Shown here piece after piece: positions 1-8,587 of a stretch of DNA of 29,452 nucleotides. Under the pieces are notes generated by a model. That model saw nothing but the letters and a program-made list of their open reading frames with translations, was not told the DNA's origin and did no database searches. A program made the translations under genes and the position numbers. This stretch comes from Candidatus Uhrbacteria bacterium (lineage in GTDB: Bacteria; Patescibacteriota; Patescibacteriia; SG8-24): assembly GCA_016205965.1 (NCBI GenBank), contig JACQSM010000098.1, forward strand, positions 1 through 29,452, written 5' to 3'. How positions within the stretch are numbered: the stretch's first letter is position 1; each line of letters begins with the position of its first letter.

Positions 1-1
1 G

Positions 2-3000
2 CTCCTGGCCATGGCGGTGTTCGCCCTCTTGGCCGCCGGCACGCTCATCTTCGTCCTCGAACCGGTCGGCGGATCGGGTTTGCCGGCCGAAAGGGAACGG
101 GCCATCTTTTTGGCCGACGAGGGCATCGTCGCCGCCCGTTCGATCAGGAACGACGGCTGGACGAACTTGGCCGCCGGAGCTCATGGCCTGGCCCAGTCCG
201 GCGGCCGTTGGGTTTTCTCCGGCGCCGGCGATCTTTCCGCCGACGGCTATACCCGCGTCGTCACGATTTCGGCCGTCAATCGCGACGGCTCGAGCAACAT
301 CGTTTTGAGCGGCGGCAGCGTCGATCCGCGGACGCTTTTAGCCACGAGCCAGGTGACGTGGACCAGCGCCCTCGGCCAGGCCAAGTCGGTCACGACGCGG
401 ACCTACCTCACGCAGTGGAACGCCTACGACTGGCGCCAGGAGAACGATACGCATTTTAACGCCGGCACCTTCGCCGGCACCACCGTCGACAACACCGGCG
501 CCGCCGCCAGCGTCATTCTGGCGAGCGCGGCCAAAACATGGACCTTGTCGGGCGGCACGACGGTGACGCATACGAACGACACCGACTTCGGCGCCGGCAC
601 GACTTCGAACACGACGGTGACCGGTACCGGCGATTCGGCCAACGTCGTGCTCGCGTCCACTCCGCAGTGGGTCGATCTCACGGGCGCCGGCGGCTACGAG
701 CGGCACCATGTGACCGACGCCGATTTCAATCCCGGCACGTTTTCGAACACCGAGGTCAGCGGCACCGGGGCGACCGCCGGCGTGCAGCTCGGCACCACCA
801 CCGGTTGGGCCAACGCAGCCTCGCCGGTGACCGACGATATCAACGCCGCCGCCCGGGCGATTTCCACCTTCACGCATACTTCCGACGCGGACTTCAACGC
901 CGGCACCTACTCGGGTACCGCCGTCAGCGGCACCGGCGCCGGCGCCAATCTGCAGCTCGCCAGTCCGTCGCCCTGGACGACCGCGAGCTATTCCGGCACC
1001 GGATTTTTTCATTCGACCAGCGCCGATTTCAGCACCGGCACGACGCTCTCGAATACGACGGTCACGGGCAGCGGACTGGCGGGCGGCGTGGCGCTCACCA
1101 ACTCCACCGCTTGGAACACGTTCTCTTCGCCCACGGCCAGCGCGCTCAACGCCGTGAAGATGAACTCGGCTGCCGACGGCTGGGCCGTCGGCGCCGGCGG
1201 CGTCATCGCCCGCTGGAACGGCACCGGCTGGGCGACCGTCACCTCGCCGACGACGCAGAACCTGCAAGCCGTCGACTGCATCTCGACCACCGACTGCTGG
1301 GCCGCGGCCGACGCCGGCCAGATCATCCGTTGGCAGGGCTCGAGCTGGGCAAACCATACCGACACCGGTGCGCAGAATTTCAGAGGCATCAAGATGGTCG
1401 GCACCTCGGATGTCTGGGCCGCGGCCGACTCCGGCCAGATCTACCGTTGGAACGGTTCGACCTGGGCGCAGAACGTCGACCTCGGCAACCATGCCTGGCG
1501 CGGCCTTGACTGCGCGTCCTCGACCGATTGCTGGGTGGCCGGCAACAGCGGCCGCATCGGTCATTGGAACGGCACCGCCTGGAGCGAATTCGCCGATACC
1601 GGCAATCAGACCTGGTACGACGTCAGCATGGTGAGTTCGAGCGACGGCTGGCTGGTCGGCGATGGCGGCGAAATCCGCCGCTGGAACGGCACCGCTTGGA
1701 ACGCTTTCGTCGACACCGGCAGCGAGCAATGGAACGGGGTGCACATGGTTTCGTCGACCGACGGCTGGGTCATGGCCAACGGCGGCGCGATCCGCCGCTG
1801 GAACGGCATCGCTTGGAACGCTTTCACCTCGCCGACGGCGTCGAATCTCCTTGGCGTCAGCATGATCTCGGCTTCCGACGGCTGGGCCGTCGGCGCCGCC
1901 GGCACGATCATCCGTTTTACCATCGGCTACGCCTCTTCGGGCACGCTGACCTCGTCGGTCTTCGATTTCGGTTCGAGTACGACCTGGAGCATGGCCGTCT
2001 GGAGCGCGACTTTGCCGGCCAACACGACCGTGACCGTGGCCACGCGCACCGGCAACGTGGCCGTGCCCGACGGTTCTTGGACCGCATTCAGTTCCGAGCT
2101 TACGAACCGTTTCGGCGGCGGCATCACCTCGGGCGCCGGCCGATATCTGCAGTACCGATTGACTTTGTCGACGACTAATACTTCCGTCACGCCCTTCGTC
2201 GACGACGTTACCATCACCGCCAACGCGCCCGGCGCCATCGCTTACTACGGCGTCAAGATGGTTTCGGCGACCGACGGTTGGACCGTCGGCACGGCCGGCG
2301 CCATCAAGCAGTACAACGGCAGTACCTGGACCACGGTTTCTTCGCCGACGCCGACCGATCTTTACGCCATCGACATGGTTTCGGCTTCCGACGGCTGGGC
2401 CGTAGGCAAGGGCGGCGTGATCATTCATTATTCGGGCGGTTCCTGGGCGACTGTCAGTTCGCCGACCGGCAATGACCTCTACGCCATCGACATGGTTTCG
2501 GCATCCGACGGCTGGGCCGTAGGCCGCAGCGGCACCATCATCCGGTACAGCGGCGGCAGCTGGTCGACGGCCTCGTCGCCGGTCAGCAACGTCGATCTGC
2601 GAGGCCTGTCGTTGGCCGCCTCCGGCAACGGCTGGGCCGTCGGCGAAAACGGCACCATCTTGCGTTTAGTGACAGCTACCTGGTCGGCGTTCTCTTCGCC
2701 GACATCGAATCATCTGCTCTCGGCCAAGATGGTTTCGTCGAGCGACGGCTGGGCCGTGGGCAATTACGGCGCCATCGTCCGTTGGAACGGTTCGGCCTGG
2801 TCGACGGTTTCCTCGCCGATCGGCAACACCTTCGCGGGCGTGGATTTCTTTTCGGCCACCGAAGGCTGGGCCGTCGGCCAATCGGGCGGCGTCGTTCGCT
2901 GGACCGGTTCGGCCTGGATGCAGTACACGCCGCCGGTCTCCAAGGCGTTCAACTCGGTTTCGATGGTCGCCCAGAGCGAATTCTGGACGGTCGGCGACGC

Positions 3001-6000
3001 CGGCGGCGTCATTCTCGGTTACAAGGAGCAGTTCGTGACCAGCGGCACGTTCACCTCGTCCGTCCTCGACAGCGGTTCCACTTCCACTTTTTGGGACGTG
3101 GTTTCGTGGACGCCGACATTACCTTCTGGAACGACGCTGACCGTCGCCGTGCGCACCGGCAACGTGGCCGTGCCCGATGGCACCTGGTCGGCATTCGGCA
3201 CCGAATTTTCCACCAGCTCGGGGAGCACGATCGCGTCTTCGGCCGCCCGTTATCTTCAGTACCGGGTCACCATGAACACCTCGTCGGTGCTGTCGTCGCC
3301 GCTCCTGGCCGACATCACCGTCAAGACCATGAACCTCTGGGCCGTCGGCAGCGCCGGCCGCATTCTCCAGTATGATGGCGCCACCTGGAATTCGATTTCG
3401 AGTCCGACCGGCGCGGCGTTGAACGGGGTCGGCTTCACGGCCGCCAACGATGGCTGGGCCGTCGGCGCCGGCGGCGTCATCGCCCGTTGGAACGGCGCCA
3501 CTTGGTCGACGGTTACCTCGAATACGACCCAGGATCTTTATGCCGTCGCCGGCGCCGCCGCCAATGACGTCTGGGCCGTCGGTACCAGCGGCAAGATCAT
3601 GCATTGGAACGGTTCGGCCTGGAGTCAATTCGTCGATACCGGCACCGAAGCTCATGCGGGCATCTTCATGGTTTCGGCCGGCGACGGCTGGATCGCTTCC
3701 AATAGCGGACGCCTTTTCCGTTGGAACGGCACTGCCTGGAGCCAATTCGTCGATACCGGCAACCAGAACTGGCAGGCCGTGGCCGTGGTCAGCTCGACCG
3801 ACGGCTGGCTGATCGGCGATGGCGGCGAAATCCGCCGCTGGGACGGCGTCGCCTGGAACGCCTTCGCCGATACCGGCACCGAAGTATGGAGCGGTATCGC
3901 CATGGTCTCGTCGAGCGACGGCTGGATCGCGGGTTCGGGCGGCGCCCTCCGCCGGTGGAACGGGACCGCCTGGAATACGGTTACCTCGCCGACGACGAAC
4001 GATCTTTATGACGTCATCATGGATCGGCTGGGTGTGACCGGCTGGGCCGTCGGCGCCGCCGGCAAGATCATCCGCTACGGCACGGCCTTCTTCGCCTCTG
4101 GCACGTACATCGGACCGGTATTCGACAACACTACCAGCACGTCCTGGGACCGCATTCTCTGGACGGTGACTTTGCCGGCCGGCGGCGCGGTGACGGTCGC
4201 AACCCGCACCGGCAACGTGGCCGTGCCCGACGGCACCTGGTCGGCCTTCAGCGCCGAACTCACCAACCCGGCCGGCAGCGCCGTTACCTCTCCCGATGCC
4301 CGCTATTTCCAGTATCGGCTGACGTTTACCTCCGACGGCGCCGACACGCCGTTCGTCGACGATGTCACCGTCAGTTCCGGCGCGCCGGCGCAAACGATCT
4401 ACTACGGGGTCGACATGGTGTCATCGCTCGACGGTTGGACCGTCGGTCTGGGCGGCAATATTTTGCGGTACAACGGCAGCGCCTGGTCCAGTTTTACGTC
4501 GCCGACGGTCAATGATCTCTTCGGCGTCAAGATGAACTCGGCCACCGACGGCTGGGCCGTCGGCGCTTCCGGCACGATCCTGCATTGGGACGGTACGAGC
4601 TGGACCGTGACGACTTCGCCGACGGCGAACATCTTGTATTCGGTCGATTGCGTGGCCGGCAACGATTGTTGGGCCGTCGGCCAGAGCGGAACGATCATTC
4701 GATGGGCCGGCGTTTCGTGGGCCGGCGCCGTCTCGCCGACGATCAAGGATCTGAACGTGATCTCGATGATCGCCACGGGTAACGCTTTTGCCGGCGGCAA
4801 GGGCGGCGCCATCGTCCGGCTGGTCACCGGCACCTGGTCGAGTTACGCCAGCCCGACCAATCGCGACATCAAGAGCATGAAGATGCTCTCGACCAGCGAT
4901 GCGCACGCCGGCGGCGCCAACGGTTTGTTCTTGCGTTGGAACGGCACGGCCTGGTCGATACAGGCATCGCCGACCAACGACCATATCTTCGGCATGGATT
5001 TTTTGAATGCCACCACCGGCTGGGCGGCGGCGGCAACCGGCCGCATCTACCTTTGGAACGGCACCGCCTGGGCCGTAGATCCGACATTCATCAGCAGCCC
5101 GAACAACATCCGTTCGGTGTCGGTGGTCAGCGGCTCCGACGTCTGGGTCGTCGGCGACTCCGGCACCATCGCTCACTACACCGGCGCCTACGTTTTGAAC
5201 GGCACTTTCACGTCGTCGGTCGTCGACAGCGGCGTCGCCGGAACCGTCTGGAATCTGGCGGTCTGGATCGAAACCCTGCCCGGCAGCACCGACCTGACGA
5301 TCGCGACCCGCACCGGCAACGTGGCAGTGCCCGATGGCACCTGGTCGGCGTATAGCGCCGAACTGACCGATCCGTTCGGCAGCCCGTTGACGTCGCCGGC
5401 CGGCCGCTACATTCAATATCGGTTCACTTTCACCACGCCCAGCCAATTGACGACGCCAACCTTGAGCGAAGTGACGCTGCTTTATGGCCAACCGACCGGT
5501 CAGGACCTCCACGGCGTCGATGGCGTTTCGCCTTCGGACGTCTGGGCGGTCGGCAATGGGGGAGTCATCGTACATTGGAACGGCACCAGTTGGGCGACGG
5601 CCGCTTCGCCCACGGCCAATAATCTCTTGGGCGTCGACATGGCTTCGGCCAGCGTCGGCTACGGCGTCGGCGCCGCCGGCAGCATCGTGAGCTATAACGG
5701 CAGCTCCTGGTCGAATGCGACCTCGCCGACCGGCACCCAGCTCAACGGCGTGGCGCTCGACTCCGCGACCGGCGGTTTCGCCGTCGGCAATGCCGGCGTC
5801 ATCATCCGCCTGGTCGCGACGACCTGGTCAACAATCGCCTCACCGACGGCCAGCGCCCTCAACGGCATCGACATGGTGACCGGCAGCGACGGCTGGGCCG
5901 TCGGCGCCGGCGGCGTCATCGTGCGCTGGAACGGCACGAGCTGGGCGACCTTCGGATCGCCGACTTCGAACGCGCTTAACGGCATCGACATGCAATCGTC

Positions 6001-6607
6001 GACCAACGGTTTCGCCGTCGGCGCCGCCGGCACGATCATTCGCTGGAACGGCGCCAATTGGTCGACGGTCACTTCGCCGACGGCGAACAATCTTCGAGCG
6101 GTCTTCATGTTTAACGCCGGCAACGGCTGGGCCGTCGGCGACGGCGGCACGCTCATCAAATGGGACGGCAGCAGCTGGACCAACTATGTCGGCGCCCCGC
6201 CGACGACGAAAAATCTCTTCGACGTCATCCTGACTTCGCAGAACCCTCATGACGGCTGGGCCGTCGGCGCCCAAGGCGTCTTCCTGCGCGATCCGACGCC
6301 GCCTTTCCAGCTCAATGGCACGTTTATTTCGAGCGTTCTCGATGCCGATGCCTCGGCCGTATGGGACTCGTTCTTTTTCACTCCGATTCTGCCCGCCGGC
6401 ACCACTCTCACGATCGCCGTCCGTTCCGGCAACGCGGCCGTGCCCGACGGTTCTTGGTCCGTCTGGAGCTCCGAGTTTTCGACTGCGACGGGCGTCGCCA
6501 TCCCGGTTCCGGTGGCCCGGTATCTCCAATACCGCGCTACGCTGGCCACGTCGGACAACAACTTTACGCCGCAGCTCGACGATATCACCATCACTTATCA
6601 CCAATGA
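2..6607 (+). CDS. Giant minor-pilin-like surface protein: pilin N-terminus plus five 7-bladed beta-propellers (5' partial)
   Basis: The reading frame is open to the left edge. The first codons read LLAMAVFALLAAG, the hydrophobic helix of a type IV prepilin just after the usual TLVE, and base 1 (g) fits a GAG glutamate codon. The start at 11 is therefore internal and the gene begins outside the window. After the helix and a pilin-like segment come five short repeats (about 440-1130) built on DFxxGTxSxTxVxGTG. Five units follow, each a set of seven roughly 39-residue blades (pattern M.S..DGWAVG..G.I.RWNG..W....SPT) and a beta-sandwich containing VATRTGNVAVPDGxW. Propellers lie at about 1150-1930, 2250-3030, 3330-4085, 4400-5190 and 5500-6305. 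Sandwiches lie at about 1930-2225, 3030-3330, 4087-4385, 5190-5490 and 6307-6604. The blades resemble YCF48/HCF136-type repeats. Role inferred: an extracellular binding protein assembled into or displayed on a type IV pilus. Over 2,000 residues is far above normal pilin size. The stop overlaps the next start (ATGA). Confidence 0.85.
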   Translation, partial: LLAMAVFALLAAGTLIFVLEPVGGSGLPAERERAIFLADEGIVAARSIRNDGWTNLAAGAHGLAQSGGRWVFSGAGDLSADGYTRVVTISAVNRDGSSNIVLSGGSVDPRTLLATSQVTWTSALGQAKSVTTRTYLTQWNAYDWRQENDTHFNAGTFAGTTVDNTGAAASVILASAAKTWTLSGGTTVTHTNDTDFGAGTTSNTTVTGTGDSANVVLASTPQWVDLTGAGGYERHHVTDADFNPGTFSNTEVSGTGATAGVQLGTTTGWANAASPVTDDINAAARAISTFTHTSDADFNAGTYSGTAVSGTGAGANLQLASPSPWTTASYSGTGFFHSTSADFSTGTTLSNTTVTGSGLAGGVALTNSTAWNTFSSPTASALNAVKMNSAADGWAVGAGGVIARWNGTGWATVTSPTTQNLQAVDCISTTDCWAAADAGQIIRWQGSSWANHTDTGAQNFRGIKMVGTSDVWAAADSGQIYRWNGSTWAQNVDLGNHAWRGLDCASSTDCWVAGNSGRIGHWNGTAWSEFADTGNQTWYDVSMVSSSDGWLVGDGGEIRRWNGTAWNAFVDTGSEQWNGVHMVSSTDGWVMANGGAIRRWNGIAWNAFTSPTASNLLGVSMISASDGWAVGAAGTIIRFTIGYASSGTLTSSVFDFGSSTTWSMAVWSATLPANTTVTVATRTGNVAVPDGSWTAFSSELTNRFGGGITSGAGRYLQYRLTLSTTNTSVTPFVDDVTITANAPGAIAYYGVKMVSATDGWTVGTAGAIKQYNGSTWTTVSSPTPTDLYAIDMVSASDGWAVGKGGVIIHYSGGSWATVSSPTGNDLYAIDMVSASDGWAVGRSGTIIRYSGGSWSTASSPVSNVDLRGLSLAASGNGWAVGENGTILRLVTATWSAFSSPTSNHLLSAKMVSSSDGWAVGNYGAIVRWNGSAWSTVSSPIGNTFAGVDFFSATEGWAVGQSGGVVRWTGSAWMQYTPPVSKAFNSVSMVAQSEFWTVGDAGGVILGYKEQFVTSGTFTSSVLDSGSTSTFWDVVSWTPTLPSGTTLTVAVRTGNVAVPDGTWSAFGTEFSTSSGSTIASSAARYLQYRVTMNTSSVLSSPLLADITVKTMNLWAVGSAGRILQYDGATWNSISSPTGAALNGVGFTAANDGWAVGAGGVIARWNGATWSTVTSNTTQDLYAVAGAAANDVWAVGTSGKIMHWNGSAWSQFVDTGTEAHAGIFMVSAGDGWIASNSGRLFRWNGTAWSQFVDTGNQNWQAVAVVSSTDGWLIGDGGEIRRWDGVAWNAFADTGTEVWSGIAMVSSSDGWIAGSGGALRRWNGTAWNTVTSPTTNDLYDVIMDRLGVTGWAVGAAGKIIRYGTAFFASGTYIGPVFDNTTSTSWDRILWTVTLPAGGAVTVATRTGNVAVPDGTWSAFSAELTNPAGSAVTSPDARYFQYRLTFTSDGADTPFVDDVTVSSGAPAQTIYYGVDMVSSLDGWTVGLGGNILRYNGSAWSSFTSPTVNDLFGVKMNSATDGWAVGASGTILHWDGTSWTVTTSPTANILYSVDCVAGNDCWAVGQSGTIIRWAGVSWAGAVSPTIKDLNVISMIATGNAFAGGKGGAIVRLVTGTWSSYASPTNRDIKSMKMLSTSDAHAGGANGLFLRWNGTAWSIQASPTNDHIFGMDFLNATTGWAAAATGRIYLWNGTAWAVDPTFISSPNNIRSVSVVSGSDVWVVGDSGTIAHYTGAYVLNGTFTSSVVDSGVAGTVWNLAVWIETLPGSTDLTIATRTGNVAVPDGTWSAYSAELTDPFGSPLTSPAGRYIQYRFTFTTPSQLTTPTLSEVTLLYGQPTGQDLHGVDGVSPSDVWAVGNGGVIVHWNGTSWATAASPTANNLLGVDMASASVGYGVGAAGSIVSYNGSSWSNATSPTGTQLNGVALDSATGGFAVGNAGVIIRLVATTWSTIASPTASALNGIDMVTGSDGWAVGAGGVIVRWNGTSWATFGSPTSNALNGIDMQSSTNGFAVGAAGTIIRWNGANWSTVTSPTANNLRAVFMFNAGNGWAVGDGGTLIKWDGSSWTNYVGAPPTTKNLFDVILTSQNPHDGWAVGAQGVFLRDPTPPFQLNGTFISSVLDADASAVWDSFFFTPILPAGTTLTIAVRSGNAAVPDGSWSVWSSEFSTATGVAIPVPVARYLQYRATLATSDNNFTPQLDDITITYHQ

Positions 6608-7155
6608 CCTCCCGTGCATCACAATCCAAGGCGGAGACTCGAGGCGCCACGCTTCTCGAGCTGATCCTGTACGTCGCCCTGGTCGCCTTCATCCTTCTAG
6701 CCGCGACCAGCTTCGCCTTCGAATTGTCCCTGACCAGGGTCAAAAATCTGGCTCTCGAGGAAACCAGCCGCAACGCCCGTTTCGCCGTTTCCAGGATCGC
6801 CACCGAAGTGCGGGAAGCCTCGGACATCAACATCGGTTCGTCGTCCTTCGGATCGCATCCGAGCGTCTTGTCCTTGGCCACGGCCTCGGCGCCGACCAAT
6901 CCGACGGTCTTTTCGGTGTCGGGTTCGACGCTCAACATCACCCAGGGCGCCGGTTCGGCCGTCGCTTTGACCAGTCCGAAGGTCGAGGTGATCGAATTCA
7001 TCGTCACCGACCTTTCAACCGCGGGCAAGACCAAGGCTTACAGGATCCACCTCCGTCTGCGTTACGCGAACCCTTCGTCGCTCCAGAGTTTCAACGCCGA
7101 TTATACATTTGAAACTACGGCCCATATTCAAAAGGCCGACGGCTTCTCCATCTGA
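6604..7155 (+). CDS. Type IV pseudopilin (GspJ/PilW-like minor pilin)
   Basis: 183 residues. The ATG at 6604 overlaps the upstream stop in an ATGA arrangement, which indicates translational coupling and decides the start. The N-terminus has a prepilin peptidase site, RG|ATLLE, with glutamate at position +5 of the mature protein. A hydrophobic helix (LILYVALVAFILLAATSFAF) follows, then a segment rich in R/E (ETSRNARFAVSRIATEVREA) typical of the pilin alpha-1 C-terminal half. The rest is a predicted beta-rich head. Size and helix resemble GspJ/PilW minor pilins, which prime pilus assembly and sit near the tip. Tight linkage to the giant propeller pilin suggests the two assemble together. Assignment to J/W rather than H/I is by resemblance only. 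Confidence 0.85.
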   Translation: MTSRASQSKAETRGATLLELILYVALVAFILLAATSFAFELSLTRVKNLALEETSRNARFAVSRIATEVREASDINIGSSSFGSHPSVLSLATASAPTNPTVFSVSGSTLNITQGAGSAVALTSPKVEVIEFIVTDLSTAGKTKAYRIHLRLRYANPSSLQSFNADYTFETTAHIQKADGFSI

Positions 7156-7160
7156 CGCTT

Positions 7161-7601
7161 ATGCTCGGTCGTATCTCCGCCCGGCCATCGCCGCGAACCC
7201 AGGAACGCCCCGGTTTCATCGCCATGTTGACCGTGGTCATCATCGGCGCGCTGGTGTTGACCTTGGGCATCGCCGCCGCCCTTCAAGGACAGACCGAAAC
7301 CTTGATGGCCGGCCAGGCCGACTACGAACAGTATGTCCGTTCGGTGGCGCAAACCTGCATCGATGAAGCCCTGCATCGGTTGAAGCTCGATTCCGGCTAT
7401 GCCGGCGGCACGGTGCCGATCGGCGCCGACACCTGCACGGTCACGGTTTCGGGCGGCGGTTCGTCGCGCACCATCGTGTCGACCGCGACGTCGGATGTGT
7501 TCACGAAGGTCATCACCGTCGCCGCCTCGCTCAAACAGAACGTCCCGGCCAATGCCAGGGCTTGGCACGTCGACGCCTGGACCGAGAGCGATCCGCCGTA
7601 A
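7161..7601 (+). CDS. PilX/GspK-like pilus-associated membrane protein
   Basis: 146 residues, starting 5 bases after the previous stop with no clear Shine-Dalgarno, so probably translated by coupling. After a short basic N-terminus (RTQERPGF) comes a single hydrophobic helix (IAMLTVVIIGALVLTLGIAAAL). The remainder is a small domain of about 100 residues with two cysteines (in TCIDEAL and DTCTV) that could form a disulfide outside the membrane. The GF-then-helix arrangement resembles PilX/GspK N-termini, where glutamate +5 is often missing; here that position is not Glu. It is third in the minor-pilin operon, which supports a pilus-assembly role. The exact family is uncertain. Confidence 0.65.
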   Translation: MLGRISARPSPRTQERPGFIAMLTVVIIGALVLTLGIAAALQGQTETLMAGQADYEQYVRSVAQTCIDEALHRLKLDSGYAGGTVPIGADTCTVTVSGGGSSRTIVSTATSDVFTKVITVAASLKQNVPANARAWHVDAWTESDPP

Positions 7602-7608
7602 TTTCGAC

Positions 7609-7635
7609 AAAAAAATCCCACCGTTTCAGGTGAGA
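7609..7635 (-). terminator. Intrinsic terminator of the HAD phosphatase gene, overlapping its stop codon
   Basis: Read on the minus strand, TCTCACC pairs with GGTGGGA (one G-U pair) around a six-base loop TGAAAC and is followed by seven T. The TGA stop of the minus gene is inside the loop. There is no T-run on the plus side, so it should act only on minus-strand transcripts. Confidence 0.8.
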
Positions 7636-8402
7636 CCGAGTTTGGACTTGAGCCATTGCGTGACCGGCGCGAAGTCGTCGGTGACGACGACCGTGCCGGC
7701 GAAGGCGGAGATTTTTGCCGCCTCTTTGTCGTCGCTGGCGATGAGCAGCCGGTTTTCCTTGGCGTGACCGAGGTACTTGTCGCCGCCGGAGTCGCCGACC
7801 GCCAGGATGCGGTCGTGCGGCACGCGATAGAGATCGGCAAAGTGGCGGGATGCTTCGCCCTTGTTGGCCGGTACGATGATTGAGTCGGGATCATAGCCGT
7901 CGCAGATTCCGGTTTTGGCCATGTTTTCGGGGCTGCCGTAGCATCCGATGCCGTCGAAGAAACGGAGTCTGGCGGCGTACACCGAGTCCACCATTCCGGC
8001 GATTCCATGCGTTGCCAGGTACGCCTCGATGAAGTCGGCGACCCCGAACGAGACGATGGCGCGTGGAATGCCGGCGTCGCGCAGCAAGATCAGGCACTCC
8101 TTTACCCCCGGTCGGATCGACAACCGGCTGACGGCCCCGCGGGCCCGGTTGAGATCGAGACCGTGGCGGTGGTATATGCCGAGCGTTCCGTGCATCCATT
8201 CGCGTTGGTCGCGGTGCGAGAGCGCGCCATTCAATACCGGGGCCATGTACTCGTCACGTAACGCTTGAAGTTCCTTTTTTGCGGTCTCGGGGAGTCCGGC
8301 GTTGTTGTCGACCGTGTTGACCAAACTGATCGCGTTTCCCGGCCCCTTGGGGGTAAAAGTTCCATCGTTATCGAAAACCACCACATGGGAAGGCGTGTTC
8401 AC
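7626..8402 (-). CDS. HAD-superfamily phosphatase (phosphoserine-phosphatase-like fold)
   Basis: 258 residues from a GTG start at 8402. That start has AAGGAG six bases upstream (8409-8414), and a promoter ends about 24 bases before it. A longer frame from ATG 8480 would begin upstream of that promoter and is rejected. Motif I is FDNDGT (Asp11 and Asp13, nucleophile and general acid/base). Motif II is the serine of IVSFG, a lysine follows in ANKGEAS, and motif IV is GDSGGDKYL. A helical cap region lies between motifs I and II (about residues 25-105), as in subfamily I enzymes. The substrate cannot be told from sequence; a small phosphorylated metabolite is likely. The gene converges on the pilin operon with 24 bases between the ends. 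Confidence 0.8.
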   Translation of the reverse strand: MNTPSHVVVFDNDGTFTPKGPGNAISLVNTVDNNAGLPETAKKELQALRDEYMAPVLNGALSHRDQREWMHGTLGIYHRHGLDLNRARGAVSRLSIRPGVKECLILLRDAGIPRAIVSFGVADFIEAYLATHGIAGMVDSVYAARLRFFDGIGCYGSPENMAKTGICDGYDPDSIIVPANKGEASRHFADLYRVPHDRILAVGDSGGDKYLGHAKENRLLIASDDKEAAKISAFAGTVVVTDDFAPVTQWLKSKLGLT

Positions 8403-8432
8403 GGCTCGCTCCTTGGAAATGAACCTCGACGT

Positions 8433-8461
8433 ATCTTGCGTCGATTTGGCCCCGATGTCAA
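8433..8461 (-). promoter_or_regulatory. Promoter of the HAD phosphatase gene
   Basis: On the minus strand a perfect TTGACA (8461-8456) is followed after 17 bases by CAAGAT (8438-8433), a weak -10. Transcription would start near 8426, leaving a leader of about 24 bases that contains the AAGGAG site. Confidence 0.5.
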
Positions 8462-8547
8462 CCCGGCCGCCCAAGTTCACCTGTCCCCAAAGTGCCAGGC
8501 ACCGGGGTCTTGACCGATCTTTACTCCCGGCGGGGGTGGCGGCATAC

Positions 8548-8553
8548 TATACT
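8548..8553 (+). promoter_or_regulatory. Candidate -10 element of the DsbA-like gene
   Basis: TATACT lies about 34 bases upstream of ATG 8588, inside the overlapping string TACTATACT. No good -35 sits at 17 bases; TTTACT at 8520-8525 is the nearest candidate, 17 to 22 bases away depending on the -10 register. It lies in the divergent spacer between the phosphatase gene and this operon, which otherwise shows no gene. Confidence 0.4.
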
Positions 8554-8587
8554 CTGTCCAAACAATGTTAATGTTTTTTCATCAGCT

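Noticed and set aside
338..2428. Long open frames on the minus strand across the giant repeat gene (also 3119-4393 and 4421-5575)
   Set aside because: They are Arg/Gly/Ala-rich, unlike any protein family, and arise from the GC-rich repetitive codons of the propeller gene. None has a ribosome site or motif.
1150..6604. CRISPR or non-coding tandem repeats
   Set aside because: The repeats are in frame, vary mostly at the third codon base and code for regular propeller blades; there are no constant repeats with unique spacers.
8403..8480. Upstream start (ATG 8480) for the phosphatase
   Set aside because: The TTGACA promoter lies inside this extension and a GTG at 8402 has an ideal AAGGAG site; HAD motif I also sits at the normal distance from the GTG.
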